7,228 bases of DNA from Actinomycetes bacterium (lineage in GTDB: Bacteria > Actinomycetota > Acidimicrobiia > Acidimicrobiales > Ilumatobacteraceae). Location: positions 1 to 7,228 of the forward strand of contig JAEZFY010000164.1 of the NCBI GenBank assembly GCA_023417265.1, given 5' to 3'. Every line of letters starts with the position of its first letter. The first letter of the stretch is position 1. Below the pieces are notes generated by a model. The model worked only from the letters and a program-made list of their open reading frames with translations, did not search any database and had not been told where the DNA came from. Shown one piece after another: positions 1-6,158 of this stretch. The position numbers were made by a program, and so were the translations under genes.

Positions 1-141
1 GGACCGCCCCGTGCTGCTCATCGGCCGCGACGGCGACCGGTTGCTCGGGCTGATGCTCACCAGCAAGGACCACGACCGTGACGCCGCCCAGGAGGCCCGG
101 CACGGCCGCCACTGGATGGACGTCGGCCCCCGCGGGGGGGG
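1..141 (+). CDS. PemK/MazF-like toxin-family fragment, both ends missing
   Basis: Plus-strand codons from position 2 read DRPVLLIGRDGDRLLGLML, then TSKDHDRDAAQEARHG, then RHWMDVG. This resembles, from memory, an actinobacterial PemK/MazF-family group with a 'RPV-hydrophobic-TSKDHD-GxxWxDxG' core; MazF-fold proteins are usually RNases of toxin-antitoxin pairs. The coding signal favours this strand: 42 of the 43 codons from 2 to 130 end in G or C, while the opposite strand in the same register has 8 of 43 ending in A or T. The 5' end lies outside the window. The expected continuation (a WD...GRPSEVR-like stretch in the relatives I remember) is absent: after the G8 run at 134-141 the frame becomes arginine-rich antisense of the methyltransferase. 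A one-base shift in the G run would end the frame at TAG 201-203. It may be a truncated gene, a sequencing indel or a chimeric join. The family call is moderate and the end is uncertain. Confidence 0.42.
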
Positions 142-838
142 CCGCCGGCGGCAGCGCCGGCTCGCCCGGCTCGGCGCGGCGGGCAGCGACGACGAACTGG
201 TAGGTCGTCGCGTCGGGATCGGCGAGCGCGAACCGCAGCACGTCGGGGCTGTGCAGTCCTTCCGTGACCGGCAGGCCGCTGGCGTACGGGTCGAGACGGA
301 CGCGCTCGATCCGCGTCGCCGTGAGGCCGGCGTCGGCCAGCAACCGGCCCAGCCCGGCGTACGTGAACCAGCGCTGGTGGGTGCTGTCGAGCAGGCCGTC
401 GTCCTGGTAGTCCCAGCGGCCTTCGAGCAGCATCAGGCGGACGTCGACGAACCCGACGTGCGGCACCGAGATCACCACCCACCCGTGCGGCTGCAGCACG
501 GCGACCGCATCGGCGAGCACGGCGCCGGGGTCGCGGAGGTGTTCGAGGACGTCACCGAGAAGCACCACGTCGAAGCCCGGCTCGACGAGCTCGGCGAGGC
601 GGGTGCGCTCGAGGTCGGCGACGTGCACCTCGGCGTGTCGGCGGGCCTGCTCGGCGGCGACCGGGTCGATCTCGATACCGACCACGGTGTTGCCGGCGGC
701 GACGAGGTGGGCCGTGACGTGCCCGACCGAGCACCCGACTTCGAGCACCCGGTTGCCGGCGCCGACCATCGCGATCGCGTACGCGTGCGGGTTGTTGCGA
801 GCGGACGGGTCGACCGGCGTGCCGTAGCGGGTGGACAT
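2..838 (-). CDS. Class I SAM-dependent methyltransferase (3' end uncertain or off the window)
   Basis: It probably transfers a methyl group from SAM, perhaps to a sugar or glycan given the surface-polysaccharide neighbours; the substrate is not visible. The Rossmann motifs are clear: motif I VLEVGCSVGH (31-40), the acidic end of strand 2 VGIEID (53-58), then GFDVVLLGDVLEHLRDPG (88-105), as in the MetW/Methyltransf_11-like group, followed by PHGWVVISVPHVG (117-129). The globular part ends near YQFVVAARRAEPGEP (213-227). A Pro/Ala tail follows and then, past the G8 run at 134-141, residues that are antisense to the plus-strand PemK-like reading. No in-frame stop occurs before the window edge; one inserted base in the G run would give a TGA at 57-59. 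The ATG at 838 is chosen because the fold begins soon after it. There is no good ribosome site, but TAGAGT lies 7 bases upstream (846-851), which would suit a leaderless message. The repair gene is upstream on the same strand, 34 bp away. Confidence 0.85.
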   Translation of the reverse strand, partial: MSTRYGTPVDPSARNNPHAYAIAMVGAGNRVLEVGCSVGHVTAHLVAAGNTVVGIEIDPVAAEQARRHAEVHVADLERTRLAELVEPGFDVVLLGDVLEHLRDPGAVLADAVAVLQPHGWVVISVPHVGFVDVRLMLLEGRWDYQDDGLLDSTHQRWFTYAGLGRLLADAGLTATRIERVRLDPYASGLPVTEGLHSPDVLRFALADPDATTYQFVVAARRAEPGEPALPPAAPPAGADVHPVAAVPGLLGGVTVVVLAGEHQPEQPVAVAADEQHGAV

Positions 839-859
839 CGGCGGGACTCTACGCCGGGT

Positions 860-890
860 GTTTCATCGGGGGTCAGACCCCGGATGAAAC
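860..890. repeat. 31-bp near-perfect palindrome (REP-like)
   Basis: Arms GTTTCATCGGGGGTC (860-874) and GACCCCGGATGAAAC (876-890) are reverse complements except for one base pair, around a central A at 875. The core GGGGTCAGACCCC looks like palindromes that I remember being dispersed in some high-GC genomes. The central TCA is the stop codon of the repair gene on the minus strand, and the left arm lies just upstream of the methyltransferase start. No T-run follows on either strand, so it is not a textbook terminator, though it could attenuate transcription. Only one copy is present in this window. Confidence 0.7.
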
Positions 891-1469
891 GGATGGGTCG
901 TGCTTGCTGCGGCCGGCCGCACGCTGGGTCCGTTTCCACTCGCGGACGCGGGCGAGTGACTCGGGGGAGTGGGCGTCGGCGACGGTGCGCGGCTGGTCGT
1001 CGGCGAACGGCCCCGCAGCGGCCTCCCAGCCGGCGGGGCACACCCCGAACCGTTTCGCCAGCACGGCGATCAGGATCATCGCCTTCTCTTCGCCGAATCC
1101 CGGGAGCCCGAGCAGCCGGCGGCGCAGGTCGGCGGCGTCGGCGGCGTCCGCCCACAGCCGTTCCGGATCGCCGCCCCAGTCGGCGATGAGGGCCCCGGCG
1201 AGGGCACGGATCCGGCGGGCCATCACCGCCGGATAGCGGTGGATCGCCGGCTTGGCGCAGGCCGCGGCGACGAGCTGGTCCTCGGGAGTCGCCGCCAGAC
1301 GAGCGACGTCGAGGTGGCCGAGCCGGGCGTGCAACGTGGCGGGCCCGGCGAACGCCCACTCGATCGGCACCTGCTGGTCGAGCAGCATCCCGACGAGGAG
1401 CGCCATCGCGTCGCGGTTGAGCAGCCCGTCGGCGACGGTGTCGCCGGTCACCCACAGGTCGCCGTGCAT
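873..1469 (-). CDS. HhH-GPD-type base excision DNA repair-like protein
   Basis: A 198-residue protein of the actinobacterial HhH-GPD family often annotated as an uncharacterised repair protein (TIGR03252 type). Visible hallmarks are GMLLDQQVPIEWAF (27-40), HRYPAVMARRIRAL (77-90) and the helix-hairpin-helix LLGLPGFGEEKA (119-130), followed by KRFGVCPAGWEAAAGP (139-154) and a basic tail LARVREWKR (172-180). Helix-hairpin-helix proteins grip DNA backbones, and relatives flip out damaged bases. Here the usual post-hairpin 'VD-x-H/N-V' segment carrying the catalytic Asp is not recognisable, and there is no four-Cys iron-sulfur loop, so glycosylase activity is unproven. The last residues, about HDPSVSSGV, are encoded by the palindrome at 860-890, whose centre supplies the stop. 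The start is ATG 1469, near where the family begins. TACGCT ends 6 bases upstream, hinting at leaderless expression. The exporter gene diverges 40 bp away. Confidence 0.88.
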   Translation of the reverse strand: MHGDLWVTGDTVADGLLNRDAMALLVGMLLDQQVPIEWAFAGPATLHARLGHLDVARLAATPEDQLVAAACAKPAIHRYPAVMARRIRALAGALIADWGGDPERLWADAADAADLRRRLLGLPGFGEEKAMILIAVLAKRFGVCPAGWEAAAGPFADDQPRTVADAHSPESLARVREWKRTQRAAGRSKHDPSVSSGV

Positions 1470-1509
1470 TCCCGCAGCGTAGGACCGGGCGCCGATAGCG
1501 TGACGCGCC
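1470..1509. promoter_or_regulatory. Divergent promoter gap (repair gene / exporter operon)
   Basis: Only 40 bp separate two divergent start codons, so both promoters must sit here or inside the genes. A TANNNT-type -10 candidate appears for each direction: TAGCGT at 1496-1501, 8 bases before GTG 1510 on plus, and TACGCT at 1481-1476, 6 bases before ATG 1469 on minus. Neither start has a purine-rich ribosome site at normal spacing, which fits leaderless mRNAs. No convincing -35 box is visible, so this is tentative. Confidence 0.33.
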
Positions 1510-2325
1510 GTGTCGTCCGCCAGAGAACTCGTCGCGCGGCGCGAGCTGCTCTGGAATCTGACGCTGCGCGAACTGCGCGGTCGCTACAAGCGCAGCCTGC
1601 TCGGTTGGGCGTGGTCGCTGCTCAACCCGATCGCATTCATGCTGATCTACACGTTCGCCTTCTCGGTGATCCTCGACGCCCAGCCGTCCCCGGGCGATCC
1701 GAGCGGGCTGCGCTCGTACGCGCTGTTCCTCATGTGCGGCCTGCTCCCGTGGTCGTTCTTCAACGTGTCGGTGTCGACGGCGATGGGCGGCGTGGTCGCC
1801 AACGGGGCGCTCGTGCGCAAGGTCGCGTTCCCCCGCGAGCACCTGATCGTCTCCACCGTGCTGGCCGGGCTGTTCACGCTGGCGATCGAACTGGCGGTGC
1901 TCTCGGTGGCGTTGGCGTTCGCCGGCAACATCATCGTGCCGTGGATCCCGGTGATCCTGCTGGTGATGGTGCTGGTCGCCGTGTTCTCGGCCGGCTTGGC
2001 GCTGGCACTGGCCGCCGGCAACGTGTACTTCCGCGACCTCACCTACCTGTGGTCGATCGTGGTCCAGGGATGGTTCTTCGCCACCCCGATCGTCTACGAC
2101 CAGTCGCTCGCCACCAACCGGCTGGCCGACCACACGCTGCTGCTCAAGGCGTACAACAACCTGCCGCTCACCGTCGTCGTGCGCATGTTCCGCAACCTGA
2201 TGTACGACCTGCGCATACCACGGTTGCTCGACTTCGCGGTGCTCACCGGCTACGCCGTGGTGGCGCTGCTGATCGGATGGTGGATCTTCGACCGGGTCGA
2301 AGGCCGCTTCGCGGAGGAACTCTGA
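1510..2325 (+). CDS. ABC-2 type polysaccharide export permease (Wzm/TagG-like)
   Basis: A 271-residue integral membrane subunit of an ABC exporter that moves lipid-linked polysaccharide (O-antigen or teichoic-acid-like) across the cytoplasmic membrane. The N-terminal segment LTLRELRGRYKRSLLGWAWSLLNP (17-40) is the family hallmark: an amphipathic interface helix leading into the first membrane span. Hydrophobic spans lie near 35-55, 68-92, 112-138, 141-169, 177-197 and 243-260, the six expected. KVAFPRE (104-110) and NVYFRDLTYLW (171-181) are also typical of the family. The start is GTG at 1510; no methionine start precedes the interface helix and no clear ribosome site is visible. The stop TGA overlaps the ATG of the ATPase gene by one base, so the two are translationally coupled. 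Length is normal for the family. The transported glycan cannot be read from the sequence. Confidence 0.93.
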   Translation: MSSARELVARRELLWNLTLRELRGRYKRSLLGWAWSLLNPIAFMLIYTFAFSVILDAQPSPGDPSGLRSYALFLMCGLLPWSFFNVSVSTAMGGVVANGALVRKVAFPREHLIVSTVLAGLFTLAIELAVLSVALAFAGNIIVPWIPVILLVMVLVAVFSAGLALALAAGNVYFRDLTYLWSIVVQGWFFATPIVYDQSLATNRLADHTLLLKAYNNLPLTVVVRMFRNLMYDLRIPRLLDFAVLTGYAVVALLIGWWIFDRVEGRFAEEL

Positions 2326-3512
2326 TGAGCTCGCAGCCGGTCGTCCGGGTGGAGCGCTTGTCGAAGCGCTTCCGGCTGTTCCACGAGCGCCACCAGTCGC
2401 TCAAGCAGTCGCTGCTCAACCTGCGCCGCTCGGAGCACGAGGACTTCTGGGCTCTGCGCGACGTCACGTTCGACGTCCATCCGGGCGAGACGTTCGGCAT
2501 CATCGGCCACAACGGCAGCGGCAAGTCGACGCTGCTCAAGTGTCTCACCAAGATCCTCGAACCCGACGAGGGGTCGGTCGCCGTCACCGGCTCGGTGTCG
2601 GCGCTGCTCGAGCTTGGCGCCGGCTTCCACCCCGAGTTGTCGGGCCGCGAGAACGTGTTCCTCAACGCCGCGATCCTCGGCGTCCCGCGCAAGCACATCG
2701 TCGAGCGGTTCGACGACATCGTCGAGTTCTCCGGCCTCGCCCAGTTCATCGACACGCCGGTCAAGAACTATTCGTCGGGCATGTTCGTGCGGCTCGGGTT
2801 CGCGGTCGCGATCAACGTCGACCCCGACGTGCTGATCATCGACGAGGTGCTCGCCGTCGGTGACGCCGAATTCCAGGCCAAGTGCGGCGACAAGATCGCC
2901 GAGTTCCGCGAGCGCGGCAAGACGATCGTGCTCGTCACCCACTCGATGGGCGACGTCGTACGGATCTGCCAGCGTGCGGCGTGGCTCGATCACGGCACGA
3001 TCAAGGAGATCGGCGCCCCCAACGAGATCGCCGACGCCTACCTTGCGACCACGCACCACGGCCGCTCGGTGCACCTCCAGGACGGTATGCGCTGGGGCTC
3101 CGGCGAGGTTCAGATCGACACCGTCGAAGTGCTCGACGGGGCGCTCGCGCCGGCCGAGTTCGCCCGCACCGGCGACCCGCTCGCGTTCCGAGTGCAGCTC
3201 AGCGCCCGCCAGCAGGTGATCGGCCCGGAAGTCATCCTCAGCCTCCACGACATCGACGGGCGCACGATCAGCGAGGTGTCGACGCGCTCGCGCGAGGTGC
3301 ACATCGACCAGGTCGACGGCACCCGCACGGTGACCCTCGAGATCGACCACTTCCCGCTCTCGGAAGGCACGTACGAGCTGTCGGCGGCGGTGCGCGACGA
3401 GAGTGGTCAACGCGAGCTCGACGTGCGCAGCCGGATGCTGCGCTTCGACGTGCTGAAGGGCAAGCGCACCGACGGCGGGATCATCACCCTGCCCGCCCGC
3501 TGGGTCGTGTGA
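2325..3512 (+). CDS. ABC polysaccharide exporter ATPase (Wzt/TagH-like) with C-terminal domain
   Basis: A 395-residue nucleotide-binding subunit that powers the permease encoded just upstream. Residues 1-245 are the ABC domain: Walker A GHNGSGKST (61-69), the family-typical LLELGAGFHPELSGREN (94-110), a signature in the YSSGM form (149-153), Walker B DVLIIDEV (168-175) and the H-loop histidine in THS (H206). Residues from about 255 to 395 form a beta-rich extension that matches in size and place the Wzt C-terminal domain, which in O-antigen exporters binds the finished chain end. That makes a chain-recognising exporter more likely than a plain TagH. The start ATG 2325 has GGAGG at 2313-2317, 7 bases upstream, and overlaps the permease stop. 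The frame is open far upstream, but that part is only a shadow of the permease and repair genes. The gene ends at a hairpin shared with nrdB. Confidence 0.94.
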   Translation: MSSQPVVRVERLSKRFRLFHERHQSLKQSLLNLRRSEHEDFWALRDVTFDVHPGETFGIIGHNGSGKSTLLKCLTKILEPDEGSVAVTGSVSALLELGAGFHPELSGRENVFLNAAILGVPRKHIVERFDDIVEFSGLAQFIDTPVKNYSSGMFVRLGFAVAINVDPDVLIIDEVLAVGDAEFQAKCGDKIAEFRERGKTIVLVTHSMGDVVRICQRAAWLDHGTIKEIGAPNEIADAYLATTHHGRSVHLQDGMRWGSGEVQIDTVEVLDGALAPAEFARTGDPLAFRVQLSARQQVIGPEVILSLHDIDGRTISEVSTRSREVHIDQVDGTRTVTLEIDHFPLSEGTYELSAAVRDESGQRELDVRSRMLRFDVLKGKRTDGGIITLPARWVV

Positions 3513-3542
3513 CGCCCGGCACCGCCTTCGCGGCCCCGGGCG
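3513..3542. terminator. Bidirectional hairpin between convergent genes
   Basis: The 31-bp gap between the ATPase stop (3512) and the nrdB stop (3544) is almost entirely one inverted repeat: CGCCCGG (3513-3519) pairs with CCGGGCG (3536-3542), and inside it CCGC (3522-3525) pairs with GCGG (3530-3533) around a CTTC loop, with a 2-by-2 internal mismatch. Its symmetry lets it work for both strands. There is no T-run, as is common for hairpin terminators in high-GC actinobacteria. The structure is seen; the function is inferred. Confidence 0.6.
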
Positions 3543-3543
3543 G

Positions 3544-4629
3544 TCAGAAGTCGTGGTCGAAGCTGACGTCGCCCTCGACGCCGGTCTGGTAGCTCGACAC
3601 GGTGCGCTCGAAGAAGTTCGACAGCCCCTGCACGTCCTGGAGCTCCATGAACGGGAATGGGTTCTTCGACCCGAACTGCTTCTGGTAGCCGAGTTGCACG
3701 AGCCGCTGGTCGGCGACGAACTGCAGGTACTCGCGCATGTCGGGGAGGCTCATGCCGGGCACCCCCTGGCCGAGCACGTCGGTGGCGAACTGGTACTCGC
3801 ACTCGACCGCTTCGGTGAGCATCTCGCGGACCTGCGCCTCGAGCGCGTCGTCGAACAGCTCGGGCTGCTCGTTGCGCACGGTGGCGACGACCGCGAGGGC
3901 GAACGCCATGTGGCAGCTCTCGTCGCGGAACACCCAGTTGGTGCCGTCGGCGAGCCCGTTGAGGAGCCCCTTCGAGCGCAGGAAGTACACGTAGGCGAAC
4001 GCCCCGAAGAAGAACAGGCCCTCGATGCAGGTGGCGAAGCAGATCAGGTTGAGCAGGAACTGGCGCCGCTGGGCGGGCGTTTCGATGCGGCTGACCTCGG
4101 AGATCGAGGCGATCCACTTGAAGCAGAACTCGCCCTTGGCGCGGATCGAGGGGATGTTCTCGATCGCCGCGAACGCTTCCTCGCGCTCGGCGAGGTCGGG
4201 GATGTAGTTGTCGAGCAGGGTGAGGTAGAACTGCACGTGCAGGGCCTCTTCGTAGAGCTGCCGCGACAGGTACATCCGTGCTTCGGGGGCGTTGATGTGC
4301 TGGTACAGGTTGAGCACCAGGTTGTTGGCGACGATCGAGTCGCCGGTGGCGAAGAAGGCGACGAGCCGCGACACGAGGTGGCGCTCGGCGGGCAGCAGCT
4401 TGCGGTCGAGGTCGACGAGGTCGTCGGAGAAGTCGATCTCGTCGACCGTCCAGGTGTTCTTGATGGCGTCCCGGTACATGTCGTAGAAGTGCGGGTATCG
4501 CATCGGGCGCAACGTCAGGTCGAAGCCGGCGTCGAGGATGTTGGCGGGCCGGCCGGCGTGCATGGGAGTGCCACTGTGGTCGGTTTCCGGGGTGGTGGGG
4601 TAATCCACGATGCGCTCGATCATCGCCAT
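3544..4629 (-). CDS. nrdB: Ribonucleoside-diphosphate reductase beta subunit (class I, radical-bearing)
   Basis: A 361-residue small subunit of aerobic ribonucleotide reductase. It carries the di-metal centre and tyrosyl radical used by the alpha subunit to make deoxyribonucleotides in the cytosol. All expected ligands are present: D97 (FATGD), E128 and H131 (EALH), E203 (CIEG), E237 and H240 (DESCH). Y135, four residues after H131, matches the radical tyrosine (E. coli Y122), so this is not the tyrosine-less class Ic type. W60 in KNTWTVDEID fits the radical-transfer tryptophan (E. coli W48), and Y347 in the C-terminal tail may be the mobile tyrosine. The length and the NFFERTVSSYQ tail favour a class Ia-like NrdB over the shorter NrdF. 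Start ATG 4629 is preferred over ATG 4623 because AAGGCGG lies at better spacing. No alpha subunit gene lies next to it; the upstream neighbour is a membrane protein. Confidence 0.96.
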   Translation of the reverse strand: MAMIERIVDYPTTPETDHSGTPMHAGRPANILDAGFDLTLRPMRYPHFYDMYRDAIKNTWTVDEIDFSDDLVDLDRKLLPAERHLVSRLVAFFATGDSIVANNLVLNLYQHINAPEARMYLSRQLYEEALHVQFYLTLLDNYIPDLAEREEAFAAIENIPSIRAKGEFCFKWIASISEVSRIETPAQRRQFLLNLICFATCIEGLFFFGAFAYVYFLRSKGLLNGLADGTNWVFRDESCHMAFALAVVATVRNEQPELFDDALEAQVREMLTEAVECEYQFATDVLGQGVPGMSLPDMREYLQFVADQRLVQLGYQKQFGSKNPFPFMELQDVQGLSNFFERTVSSYQTGVEGDVSFDHDF

Positions 4630-4700
4630 GAAACAGCCGCCTTGTCGTTCGTCGGTGCGGTTCGGGCTGGCAGTGCAACTGCCCTGCCCGGGGTTACACG

Positions 4701-4729
4701 ACTGTAGTTACGCCACTGTCGAAGCGCAA
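4701..4729 (-). promoter_or_regulatory. Candidate nrdB promoter with repeated ACAGT
   Basis: On the minus strand TTGCGC (4729-4724) and TACAGT (4706-4701) are separated by 17 bases, a good sigma-70-type -35/-10 pair. Transcription would start near 4694, about 65 bases before the nrdB ATG. The sequence GACAGTGG/TACAGTCG repeats ACAGT with a 14-base period across this promoter (plus-strand ACTGT at 4701 and 4715), a possible regulator site. I looked for the 16-base NrdR box and found no convincing match. The call rests on pattern alone. Confidence 0.35.
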
Positions 4730-4758
4730 TGGGTGCCACGAAAAGTCGCGTCAAGATC

Positions 4759-4793
4759 CCGCCGTCGAGCGCCTCCAGCAGCCGCGCCGGCGG
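4759..4793 (-). terminator. Hairpin just after the membrane-protein stop
   Basis: On the minus strand, directly after the TGA at 4796-4794, CCGCCG (4793-4788) plus GCGC (4787-4784) can pair with GCGC (4772-4769) and CGGCGG (4764-4759), with an 11-base loop and a 4-base bulge. The sequence downstream is less GC-rich and contains CTTTT, but there is no true U-tract. It would separate the glycosyltransferase operon from nrdB. With the promoter above, it accounts for the 164-bp gap at 4630-4793, in which I see no gene. Confidence 0.4.
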
Positions 4794-6158
4794 TCACGGC
4801 ATGGGGAGCGGCTCGATACCGGTCGTCAACGCCGCCTGGAGCAGGGCCCGTTCCATGTCGTTGGCGGGTACACGCGGGGTGAACGCGCCGTCCTCCACCA
4901 ACTGCGGCAGGTGGCCGAGCGTGACGTCGGGGCTGTTCGGCACCGGAACGTGGCTGGCCGGGAGGCCCGACGTGTCGGCACCGGCCACGAGCGCGAACGC
5001 GAGTTGCTCGTGGCGGCTGGCCCGCCCGAACGTGCCCCCGGCGCTGCGCAACGTGCCGAGGTTGACGACCAGGGCGACGACGAGCACCAGCCGGGCGGCC
5101 AGCAGCACCTCCGGACCGAACCGCCGGGCACGGTCGATCGCCAGCCCGAACGCCGGGGCGAGCACGAGCGCGGCGACGCCGACGTAACGCGAGGAACCGG
5201 CCGTGAAGACGCCGAGCCCGATCCGCTCCCAGCCGATGCCGGCGAACATCACGATCACCGTGGCCGCCGCCGCGAGCGCCAGCCGCCGGGCGGCCCAGGG
5301 CGTGCCGCCGACCATCACCACGAGCGTGGCGAGGATCGCCAGCCCGCCCAGGGTGGGGAACGCGACGAGCGCCTCGAACGTGCTGCTGACGCCACGCACG
5401 ACGTACGTCGGCACCTGGGAGCGGTCACCTGGGGGGACGGCCGTACGGGCATCGGCGTTCCAGCGCCACGTCCACCACGCGTAGGCGACGGCCTGCGGGC
5501 CGACACCCACGGCGAGCGCCCACCACCGTCGCCGCAGCACGAGCAGCACGGCCACGCCGGCCATGAAGATCGGCCCGAAGCCAGACGTCATCACGCTCAG
5601 CAGCCCGAGCGCGGCTCCCGCGATGTCACGGCGGTCGACCGGGCCGTCATGGTCGGCCAGCAGCAGTTGCGCCAGGAAGCAGACGACGGACAGGTTGTAA
5701 CAGACCTGGATGCCGAACATCACGTTGTGCCAGGCCGCCCCGAAGAACAGCAGGAGCACAGCCACGAGCGTGGTCGTCCACGGCGAGACACCGATTCGTT
5801 GGCACAGCGCCCGGACGAGCAGCACCGAACCGGCGTAGGGCACGAGGGCGAGCAGCAGGAACGGCCAGTACGAACCCAACCCGAACACGTTGCCGACGAA
5901 CTCGAAGAGCAGGATCGGCACCGTCAGCCAGTGGCCGTCCTGCGGGCCGAACAGCCAGTTCGTCCAACCGATGTTCGTGCGCATGTAGTCGCGGGTCAGC
6001 ACGAACGCCCAGTCGTCACGGTTGAACCACTGCGTCCGGCCGACCGCGTAGTAGATCGGGATCGCCATCACGAGCGCGACCCGGAAGGCCCACGTGGCAC
6101 CGTCGTCGGTCGCCGCCCAGGCGACGCCCCGGCGGGCCTGCAGCTCGACGCGGCTCAC
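4794..6158 (-). CDS. Multi-spanning membrane protein, GT-C glycosyltransferase-like
   Basis: A 454-residue polytopic protein with about ten hydrophobic spans, roughly at 22-40, 98-117, 128-143, 153-168, 180-203, 212-230, 266-285, 293-309, 325-342 and 352-368, and a soluble C-terminal tail of about 85 residues. After the first span comes WFNRDDWAFVLTRDY (44-58) and then FGPQDGHWLTVP (70-81). An acidic DD pair in the first extracytoplasmic loop, with a second polar motif soon after, is the layout of GT-C enzymes, which take sugars from polyprenyl-phosphate donors outside the membrane. I do not recognise the exact family, so a flippase-like or other role is possible. GTG 6158 is chosen: it overlaps the upstream stop as GTGA and has GGAG (6169-6166) 7 bases away. 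An ATG at 6206 would overlap the GT2 gene by 52 bases. It is the last gene of its operon. Confidence 0.72.
   Translation of the reverse strand: MSRVELQARRGVAWAATDDGATWAFRVALVMAIPIYYAVGRTQWFNRDDWAFVLTRDYMRTNIGWTNWLFGPQDGHWLTVPILLFEFVGNVFGLGSYWPFLLLALVPYAGSVLLVRALCQRIGVSPWTTTLVAVLLLFFGAAWHNVMFGIQVCYNLSVVCFLAQLLLADHDGPVDRRDIAGAALGLLSVMTSGFGPIFMAGVAVLLVLRRRWWALAVGVGPQAVAYAWWTWRWNADARTAVPPGDRSQVPTYVVRGVSSTFEALVAFPTLGGLAILATLVVMVGGTPWAARRLALAAAATVIVMFAGIGWERIGLGVFTAGSSRYVGVAALVLAPAFGLAIDRARRFGPEVLLAARLVLVVALVVNLGTLRSAGGTFGRASRHEQLAFALVAGADTSGLPASHVPVPNSPDVTLGHLPQLVEDGAFTPRVPANDMERALLQAALTTGIEPLPMP

Noticed and set aside
11..1189. Long plus-strand open frame of 392 codons
   Set aside because: Beyond about 141 it is Arg/Gly/Val-rich antisense of the methyltransferase and repair genes. 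Only the first part has real coding character, and that is reported separately.
472..2133. 553-codon minus-strand open frame
   Set aside because: Low-complexity Arg/His/Gln-rich translation crossing the permease, repair and methyltransferase genes in a wrong frame.
969..2324. Upstream extension of the ATPase open frame
   Set aside because: The frame stays open by GC bias, but the real protein starts at ATG 2325 with its own ribosome site. The upstream part is antisense of the repair gene and out of frame with the permease.
2250..3410. 386-codon minus-strand frame opposite the ATPase
   Set aside because: Antisense shadow: the plus strand has intact Walker A, signature and Walker B motifs, and this frame has no recognisable domain.
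3553..4707. 384-codon plus-strand frame opposite nrdB
   Set aside because: Mirror of nrdB with Val/Glu/Gly-rich composition. All NrdB ligands are on the minus strand.
4630..4793. NrdR box or small gene in the nrdB upstream gap
   Set aside because: The best candidate around ACACGACTGTAG matches the NrdR consensus only at a few positions, and no short frame with a ribosome site stands out.
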